The position numbers were made by a program, and so were the translations under genes. Below, in pieces: positions 1-4,001 of a stretch of DNA of 11,275 nucleotides. Source of the DNA: an uncultured Acholeplasmataceae bacterium. GTDB lineage: Bacteria > Bacillota_I > Bacilli_A > Acholeplasmatales > Acholeplasmataceae. The DNA is taken from assembly GCA_938041945.1 (NCBI GenBank), contig CALISC010000020.1, positions 1-11,275 of the forward strand, written 5' to 3'. Numbering within the stretch: position 1 is the first letter of the stretch; every line of letters starts with the position of its first letter. The notes beneath the pieces were generated by a model. The model had not been told where the DNA came from. It searched no databases and worked only from the letters and a program-made list of their open reading frames with translations.

Positions 1-12
1 CTCAACAAACTG

Positions 13-49
13 AAAATTAAAAACCCTTAGCAAACTTAATTGCTAAGGG
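13..49 (-). terminator. Rho-independent terminator of tRNA-His
   Basis: Perfect 10-bp inverted repeat (24-33 with 40-49, 6-nt loop). Read on the minus strand it is followed by TTTTTAATTTT. It lies 20 bases beyond the CCA end of the minus-strand tRNA-His, so it ends that short transcript. Confidence 0.9.
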
Positions 50-68
50 CAATAAAATACTTATTTAA

Positions 69-144
69 TGGGGCGGCTGATGGGAATCGAACCCACGCAT
101 ATCGGAGCCACAATCCGTCGCGTTACCACTTCGCCACAACCGCC
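69..144 (-). tRNA. tRNA-His (GTG)
   Basis: Cloverleaf read on the minus strand. The acceptor stem is GCGGTTG with CAGCCGC, containing one G-U pair. A G is encoded at position -1 opposite C73, the hallmark of bacterial tRNA-His. The anticodon GTG lies at 109-111 in the loop TTGTGGC, the T loop is TTCGATT, and CCA is encoded at 71-69. The top pair of the anticodon stem is an A27/A43 mismatch. The gene is transcribed alone, away from its neighbour, from its own promoter and terminator. Confidence 0.97.
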
Positions 145-155
145 ACATCTTTTAT

Positions 156-184
156 ATTATATGCTTTTGGAAAAAAATATCCAA
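156..184 (-). promoter_or_regulatory. Promoter of tRNA-His
   Basis: On the minus strand, TTGGAT (184-179) and a perfect TATAAT (161-156) are separated by 17 bp. The predicted start falls about 5 bases before the mature tRNA 5' end. It is back to back with the promoter of the membrane protein gene. Confidence 0.75.
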
Positions 185-215
185 ATATTTTATATAACAC
201 TTAATTTAAACTAGA

Positions 216-226
216 TGTTATATAAT
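216..226 (+). promoter_or_regulatory. -10 region of the membrane-protein gene
   Basis: TGTTATATAAT holds either a perfect TATAAT (221-226) or an extended TGT-TATATA (216-224). No good -35 box is seen. It lies about 25 bases before the ATG at 250, leaving a short leader that carries the ribosome binding site. Confidence 0.55.
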
Positions 227-249
227 AATACCTGTTAACGAGGTGAACA

Positions 250-1329
250 ATGTCAAAAAACGAAACTAAAAAATTTGGTGTTCAAAGGATATTTTTCCTA
301 GTAATTTTACTTGCATTACTTGCATTTATTTTATATTCAATTATTATCACTGGACTTAAAGACCGCAGAACTTCTTTCTTTAAAGACACAACTAACCAAC
401 TGTCACCTGCTGCAACTTACAAAACTTATTTAGGTGCAGAGGCTAAAAATAAAGAACACGCTAGAAGTGAGTTTTTGCGTTCTTATGCTGCTTTTCATAA
501 CTTCAATATTCAACCACAGGCTTACTTTACTACAAAATTCGCAGAAAAAGTAGGTAATGAAGTTAAAGATTTAGAACTAATGTTTTTTGCTGTTCAAAAC
601 CGCAAAACTAATGCACTTGGTTTTCTTTTATTTATAGAAAGTGGTAAATATGGTAAAACCGATTTAGTCGACCCTTCTCAACAAGACTACACAGAAATTC
701 CTTCATATATCACTAACTCAAAAGTTTTATTTAAACTAGACATTGTTTTTAACTCAAACTCAAAAGAAGCAGGTAAACCAACTAGCGACAATACAGGTGT
801 TAACTTATTTCCTCAATACCCAACTATCGTGGAAACTGCAGATAAAGAAAAACCATTTGAAATTGAAAGACTGTTTATCCAAACTATTAATGCTAAAATT
901 AAAGACAGCAAAATCGCTGAGTATGGACACAAACAAACTGTTGTTGAATTTGCCAAAACTGGCCTTAAACTAGAAGGCAACCAAGAAGTAATTCACACTA
1001 AAGCAAACGCTGTTGAAAGCATCAATAAATACAAAGAAAACAAAACTTTCGCTGAGTTTAAACAATATAACTTAAACCAATATAACGGAAAAATTATTTG
1101 GCAATCAGTCTTGACTTCACTAGTTGGACTTGGCGTGATTTATCTAATTGTTTTCCACAAATTTATCGTTGAAATTCTTAAAGACAGAAAATCTAGACAT
1201 CAATTTGCAAAACAACCTGCTGCTCAAGAGGCAGAATATAAAGAGTCTAACTCAAATGCAGACGAAGAAACTGTTTCTGAAAGCTCAGAACCAGAACTAA
1301 AAGACGAAAGTTCACCAGATTCTAAATAG
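250..1329 (+). CDS. Unrecognised membrane protein with two membrane anchors
   Basis: I do not recognise this 359-residue protein. A short basic N-terminus (residues 1-13) leads into a hydrophobic segment at about 14-34. A largely polar domain follows (about 35-280), then a second hydrophobic segment at about 282-304, and a cytoplasm-type tail (305-359) that starts basic and ends very rich in Glu, Ser and Asp. The N-terminus looks like an uncleaved anchor: no lipobox is seen, and the protein has no cysteine. The most likely topology is both ends inside with a domain of about 245 residues outside the cell. The ATG is supported by GAGGTGA (240-246). The gene ends with TAG and is followed by a perfect hairpin and tRNA-Trp, with which it may share a transcript. 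The central domain could be a surface or envelope domain; nothing in it points to catalysis. Confidence 0.85.
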   Translation: MSKNETKKFGVQRIFFLVILLALLAFILYSIIITGLKDRRTSFFKDTTNQLSPAATYKTYLGAEAKNKEHARSEFLRSYAAFHNFNIQPQAYFTTKFAEKVGNEVKDLELMFFAVQNRKTNALGFLLFIESGKYGKTDLVDPSQQDYTEIPSYITNSKVLFKLDIVFNSNSKEAGKPTSDNTGVNLFPQYPTIVETADKEKPFEIERLFIQTINAKIKDSKIAEYGHKQTVVEFAKTGLKLEGNQEVIHTKANAVESINKYKENKTFAEFKQYNLNQYNGKIIWQSVLTSLVGLGVIYLIVFHKFIVEILKDRKSRHQFAKQPAAQEAEYKESNSNADEETVSESSEPELKDESSPDSK

Positions 1330-1346
1330 GTATCAATTATAATTTA

Positions 1347-1375
1347 AATATTTCCAGGTTTAACCTGGAAATATT
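1347..1375 (+). repeat. Perfect hairpin between membrane gene and tRNA-Trp
   Basis: An uninterrupted inverted repeat of 14 bases per arm (1347-1360 with 1362-1375, centre 1361). It ends four bases before the mature 5' end of tRNA-Trp. No T-run follows on the plus strand, so it is a poor terminator. It could protect the upstream mRNA end or guide separation of mRNA from tRNA. Confidence 0.7.
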
Positions 1376-1379
1376 AACT

Positions 1380-1454
1380 AGGGGTATGGTGTCAACGGTA
1401 GCATGCGGGTCTCCAAAACCCTTGGTGTGGGTTCGAATCCTACTACCCCTGCCA
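1380..1454 (+). tRNA. tRNA-Trp (CCA)
   Basis: The acceptor stem AGGGGTA pairs with TACCCCT, the anticodon CCA lies at 1413-1415 in the loop CTCCAAA, the T loop is TTCGAAT, the discriminator is G73 and CCA is encoded at the end. The CCA anticodon reads UGG only. There is a C27/U43 mismatch at the top of the anticodon stem. No convincing promoter of its own is visible, so it is probably cut from a transcript that begins before the membrane protein gene. A terminator follows 17 bases later. Confidence 0.97.
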
Positions 1455-1471
1455 TTCAATAAATATTTTTT

Positions 1472-1495
1472 AAAAAAGGGGCACTCCCTTTTTTT
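1472..1495 (+). terminator. Terminator after tRNA-Trp
   Basis: Perfect stem AAAAAAGGG (1472-1480) with CCCTTTTTT (1486-1494), a 5-nt loop, and a T-run that is part of the 3' arm. It sits between tRNA-Trp and coaD. coaD therefore needs read-through or a promoter that I cannot identify. Confidence 0.8.
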
Positions 1496-1516
1496 AATTT
1501 ACCAGAGGTTTTTTCA

Positions 1517-2053
1517 ATGTCTGAATTAAAAAAAACAAAAGATAAAATTAAAGAAACATACTCAGTTTGTCTGCCTGGTTCCTTTGATCCGATAACTTTA
1601 GGCCATTTAGAAATTATCAAAAGACTAGCTAGACAGTTTGAAAGAGTCGTAGTTTTAGTTTCAAATAACGCAGAAAAACAATACTTATTTACTCAAAGCG
1701 AGCGTTTAGAAATGGTAAAGTTAGTTTGCAAAAACCTGTCAAATGTAGAAGTCAAAACAACGAATGGCTTGACAGTTGAGTTTGCTAAAAACGAAAATAT
1801 TTCTTTGCTTGCTCGTGGGATTAGAAACATCGCTGATTTGCAATACGAACAAAACTTATATAATTTCAACCAGACTTTAAACAAGAGTATTGACACAATT
1901 TATCTGATTGCTGACCATAAGTTTTTGTTTATTTCTTCCAAAAACATTAAAGAACTGATTAAAAACAATGTTAATATGGATGCTTTTTTGCCAAAAGAGA
2001 TAATTGAACAAGTTATCGCGAAGGTAAAAACAGCGCAAATTGTAAAAAACTAA
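1517..2053 (+). CDS. coaD: Phosphopantetheine adenylyltransferase (CoaD)
   Basis: Transfers AMP from ATP to 4'-phosphopantetheine, making dephospho-CoA, the penultimate step of CoA synthesis in the cytosol. The nucleotidyltransferase signature is clear: PGSFDP at 20-25 and TLGH at 27-30 (the T-x-G-H motif). LARGIRN (98-104) and ISSKNIKEL (139-147) match the RGLR and ISSxxIKE regions of the family. At 178 residues it is slightly longer than the usual ~160, because about 14 Lys-rich residues precede the first strand; bacterial CoaD normally begins almost at PGSFDP. The start at 1517 has AGAGG (1503-1507) nine bases upstream, and no later ATG lies before the catalytic motif, so the extension seems real. 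It is flanked by terminators on both sides and so forms a single-gene unit. Confidence 0.96.
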   Translation: MSELKKTKDKIKETYSVCLPGSFDPITLGHLEIIKRLARQFERVVVLVSNNAEKQYLFTQSERLEMVKLVCKNLSNVEVKTTNGLTVEFAKNENISLLARGIRNIADLQYEQNLYNFNQTLNKSIDTIYLIADHKFLFISSKNIKELIKNNVNMDAFLPKEIIEQVIAKVKTAQIVKN

Positions 2054-2088
2054 ACATTAATTTTTACAACATCAAACAAAATTCTAAT

Positions 2089-2121
2089 AATTATATGACT
2101 ACAAAACCCATATAATTTTTT
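2089..2121 (+). terminator. Probable terminator of coaD
   Basis: AT-rich 9-bp stem AATTATATG (2089-2097) with CATATAATT (2109-2117), an 11-nt loop, then a T-run to 2120. The stem is weak in GC but its position and T-run fit a terminator. Confidence 0.6.
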
Positions 2122-2141
2122 CAAAAATCAAACTTAAAACA

Positions 2142-2177
2142 CCGCATTTATTTGCCTTGCAGAACCTGCAAATGTGG
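2142..2177 (+). promoter_or_regulatory. Nested dyad over the rpsF promoter
   Basis: TTGCAG (2157-2162) and CTGCAA (2166-2171) form a perfect dyad with a 3-base centre. Outside it, TTTGC (2151-2155) mirrors GCAAA (2168-2172), and CCGCATTT (2142-2149) mirrors AAATGTGG (2170-2177) with one G-T. The dyad covers the region where the -35 box would lie and touches the -10 element. It could be an operator; no repressor is identified in the window. Confidence 0.4.
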
Positions 2178-2183
2178 TATAAT
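2175..2183 (+). promoter_or_regulatory. Extended -10 promoter of rpsF-ssb-rpsR
   Basis: TGG followed by a perfect TATAAT (2178-2183) is an extended -10 element. The best -35 candidate, TTGCAG (2157-2162), has a short 15-bp spacer. The predicted start near 2190 gives a leader of about 57 bases before rpsF. Confidence 0.75.
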
Positions 2184-2197
2184 TTTTTTGTTGCAAA

Positions 2198-2241
2198 CAC
2201 CTTGCTGACCTAAATTGTCAGCTGTTTAAACCATAAGGAGG
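2198..2241 (+). promoter_or_regulatory. Structured leader of rpsF
   Basis: A 6-bp hairpin GCTGAC (2204-2209) with GTCAGC (2217-2222) lies in the leader. CACCTT (2198-2203), just before it, can pair at five of six positions with the ribosome binding site AAGGAG (2235-2240), which could hide the site. rpsF leaders in several bacteria bind the S6:S18 complex for feedback control. That role here is inference; I did not find the conserved CCG loop motif. Confidence 0.35.
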
Positions 2242-2246
2242 AATAT

Positions 2247-2537
2247 ATGAACAGTACATATTTTGCGATGTATATTATTAAACCTACCCTTGATAGCGAT
2301 AAAATCAAGGAAGTTATCAATTCTTTAAATGCTGTTTTTACTCAATATAACTCAGAATTACTTGAGTTAAAAGAACTTGGCATTAAAGAACTTCAATATG
2401 AAATTCAAGGTTTTAAATCAGGCTACTATGTTCAACTTAAAGTGTCTACTACACCAGAAGGCATTAAAGAGTTTAACCGCTTGATTAGAATTAATGAAAA
2501 CATTATTCGCGATATCACCGTTAAGGAAGAAGAATAA
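2247..2537 (+). CDS. rpsF: 30S ribosomal protein S6
   Basis: S6 pairs with S18 on the platform of the small ribosomal subunit. The 96-residue length and sequence fit the family: a YxxMYIIKP-type first strand (about 5-13), a central GIKELQYEI segment (45-53) followed by GYYVQLKV (59-66), and a final IRINENIIRDI helix/strand (80-90). It starts at an ATG behind a strong AAGGAGG (2235-2241). It is the first gene of the rpsF-ssb-rpsR operon. Its TAA stop shares one base with the ATG of ssb, so the two are translationally coupled. It is driven by the extended -10 promoter upstream. Confidence 0.97.
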   Translation: MNSTYFAMYIIKPTLDSDKIKEVINSLNAVFTQYNSELLELKELGIKELQYEIQGFKSGYYVQLKVSTTPEGIKEFNRLIRINENIIRDITVKEEE

Positions 2538-3004
2538 TGAATAGAATCGCGGTAACAGGCCGCTTGGCTCAAGACCCGGTTGCCAGAAAAACCAGAGAAG
2601 GTTCAACCTTCACAACCTTTAGTTTAGCGGTTTCTCGCTTTGCTAAAGACCAGGCTGATTTCTTTCACTGTGTGGCATTTAAGGCACCTGCTGACTTTAT
2701 CGCCAACTTTGCCCACCGAGGCGATTTAGTGGCTATAGAAGGCGAAGTTCGTTCACGTAGTTTTGTTGAAAAAAACGGCGAGTCTTTTTTAACTTTTGAA
2801 ATCATTGTAGACTCTGTTGACATGCTTTCAACTCGTGAAGAAAGAGAACGTCGTATTCGTGAACGCCAAGAACGTGGCGAGTTTGTATCTACTTACTCAC
2901 CACAATCAAATTCAGGCCAAACTGAGTCTTTTGGCGATATGCAGGCAGACAATCCTTTAAATGCCGATGCACCCAAAGCAGACAACTCAGATTTAGACCT
3001 TTAG
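2537..3004 (+). CDS. ssb: Single-stranded DNA-binding protein
   Basis: Coats single-stranded DNA in replication, repair and recombination. Residues 1-97 form the OB fold, starting MNRIAVTGRLAQDP and including DFFHCVAFKAPADF (41-54) and GDLVAIEGEVRSRSF (62-76). There is no tryptophan, so DNA-stacking positions that are Trp in E. coli SSB must be Phe or others here. After the fold comes a very Arg/Glu-rich stretch (99-115), then a Ser/Gln/Asn/Asp-rich flexible tail. The extreme C-terminus is acidic, ending DNSDLDL, not the usual DDDIPF/DDDLPF that recruits partner proteins. At 155 residues the length is normal. The ATG overlaps the rpsF stop by one base, with AAGGAAG (2523-2529) upstream. It ends with TAG, 38 bases before rpsR. 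Confidence 0.96.
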   Translation: MNRIAVTGRLAQDPVARKTREGSTFTTFSLAVSRFAKDQADFFHCVAFKAPADFIANFAHRGDLVAIEGEVRSRSFVEKNGESFLTFEIIVDSVDMLSTREERERRIRERQERGEFVSTYSPQSNSGQTESFGDMQADNPLNADAPKADNSDLDL

Positions 3005-3042
3005 GTTTGATTTTTAAAAAAATTTTTTAGGAGAATTAACAC

Positions 3043-3270
3043 ATGCAAAAAAGACAATTTAAACGTAGACGCAAAGTTTGTTATTTTACTCAAAACAAAG
3101 TTGAGAAAATTGATTTTACAGACGTTGAACTACTTAAAAAATTCATCTCTGAACGCGGTAAAATTTTACCTCGCAGAATGACTGGAACTTGTGCTAAATG
3201 GCAACGCCAACTTGCAACTGCAATCAAACGTGCTCGCCACATGGCACTGCTTCCTTTCGTAAAAGAATAA
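3043..3270 (+). CDS. rpsR: 30S ribosomal protein S18
   Basis: S18 is the partner of S6 on the 30S platform. The 75-residue protein is complete. It has a basic N-terminus ([14 protein letters not shown], residues 2-15), [22 protein letters not shown] (about 24-45) and the signature [26 protein letters not shown] (47-72). The start has AGGAG (3030-3034) eight bases upstream. It closes the rpsF-ssb-rpsR operon and is followed by a strong terminator. Its one Trp is TGG. Confidence 0.98.
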   Translation: MQKRQFKRRRKVCYFTQNKVEKIDFTDVELLKKFISERGKILPRRMTGTCAKWQRQLATAIKRARHMALLPFVKE

Positions 3271-3287
3271 GAATTTATAATTTTTTT

Positions 3288-3322
3288 AAAAAAAGAACCG
3301 ATTTTAACCTGGTTCTTTTTTT
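3288..3322 (+). terminator. Terminator of the rpsF operon
   Basis: Perfect 12-bp stem AAAAAAAGAACC (3288-3299) with GGTTCTTTTTTT (3311-3322), 11-nt loop, with a T-run in the 3' arm. A run of T also precedes the stem (3281-3287). No minus-strand gene needs it here. Confidence 0.92.
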
Positions 3323-3346
3323 ACTTAAAAAAACAACTTAAATATT

Positions 3347-3976
3347 ATGAAAAAAATCTATTTACTAACCTACACGCAAACAGCTAATTTAAAGGCAATA
3401 GTTCAAGCAAATTCAGACGTAGACTTTATGGATTTGTCAGATAAAAAGCTTTACACTGTGTTAAAACATTTACTTTTAAACAAAGTTTTAACTGAAAACT
3501 TCTTTACAACAACTAAGCAAATCAACTACTATAAAATGCCTTATAATTACCATTTTTTATCAAAGTTCTATATCTCAATTTCAAATAAACCAGGGTTAAT
3601 TGTAGTTTCTATTTCAACCAAACCCATTGGTATAGATTGTGAGTTTTTTAAAAACCGGGATTTTTCGGCTTTACTTAGAGGTTTTTCTGAAAACATTCGC
3701 AAGGTTTTTTTAACCCAGTCAAATAAAATTGAATACTTTTTTAAACTTTGGACAACAGCCGAGGCTTATTTTAAAATGGAAGGCATACCTTTGCCAATTC
3801 ACGAAATTGACACCAAAATCTCGTTTCCGATGGTTAAATCCTATAGGTTTGCCAAACCCCAGGTTGGCTGTATTTCTGTAGCTCAAAAATCCCTTGAAAT
3901 CCCTCAGTTTTTTTTAGTCTCAATTGACAAAAAACACACATTAAGCACGCAAAAAACCCGTTTAAATAAGCTATAA
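3347..3976 (+). CDS. Divergent Sfp-type 4'-phosphopantetheinyl transferase
   Basis: Sfp-type enzymes move 4'-phosphopantetheine from CoA to a carrier-protein serine. Two family motifs are recognisable: PIGIDCE (93-99), which keeps the metal-binding Asp97 and Glu99, and LWTTAEAYFKMEG (134-146), the W-S-x-K-E-x-x-x-K motif. In the second, Trp135, Glu139 and Lys143 are kept but the first Lys is Ala138. The NxSHS motif upstream of GID reads YISISN (75-80), so the CoA-contacting His is Ile. The 209-residue length fits. There is no ribosome binding site before the ATG at 3347, which lies 24 bases after the rpsF-operon terminator, so the start is uncertain; a later start at Met28 (3428) also lacks one. 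It could be a diverged active enzyme, a decaying one or a repurposed one. It lies 25 bases upstream of gdpP. Confidence 0.75.
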   Translation: MKKIYLLTYTQTANLKAIVQANSDVDFMDLSDKKLYTVLKHLLLNKVLTENFFTTTKQINYYKMPYNYHFLSKFYISISNKPGLIVVSISTKPIGIDCEFFKNRDFSALLRGFSENIRKVFLTQSNKIEYFFKLWTTAEAYFKMEGIPLPIHEIDTKISFPMVKSYRFAKPQVGCISVAQKSLEIPQFFLVSIDKKHTLSTQKTRLNKL

Positions 3977-3977
3977 T
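3972..3977 (+). promoter_or_regulatory. Possible -10 box before gdpP
   Basis: A perfect TATAAT overlaps the stop codon of the PPTase-like gene, 24 bases before the gdpP start, with no recognisable -35. It could give the gdpP-to-tsaC run its own promoter. In such AT-rich sequence it could also arise by chance. Confidence 0.3.
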
Positions 3978-4001
3978 ATATATAAATTAAGGAGGTTTTA
4001 A

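Noticed and set aside
3005..3030. A/T palindromic run between ssb and rpsR
   Set aside because: Only A and T, no GC stem; a terminator inside this operon is unlikely, and simple AT sequence explains it.
1359..3312. The 10-mer TTTAACCTGG occurs both in the hairpin before tRNA-Trp (1359) and in the rpsF-operon terminator (3303)
   Set aside because: The shared stretch is short, the two structures differ and the flanks do not match; chance is enough.
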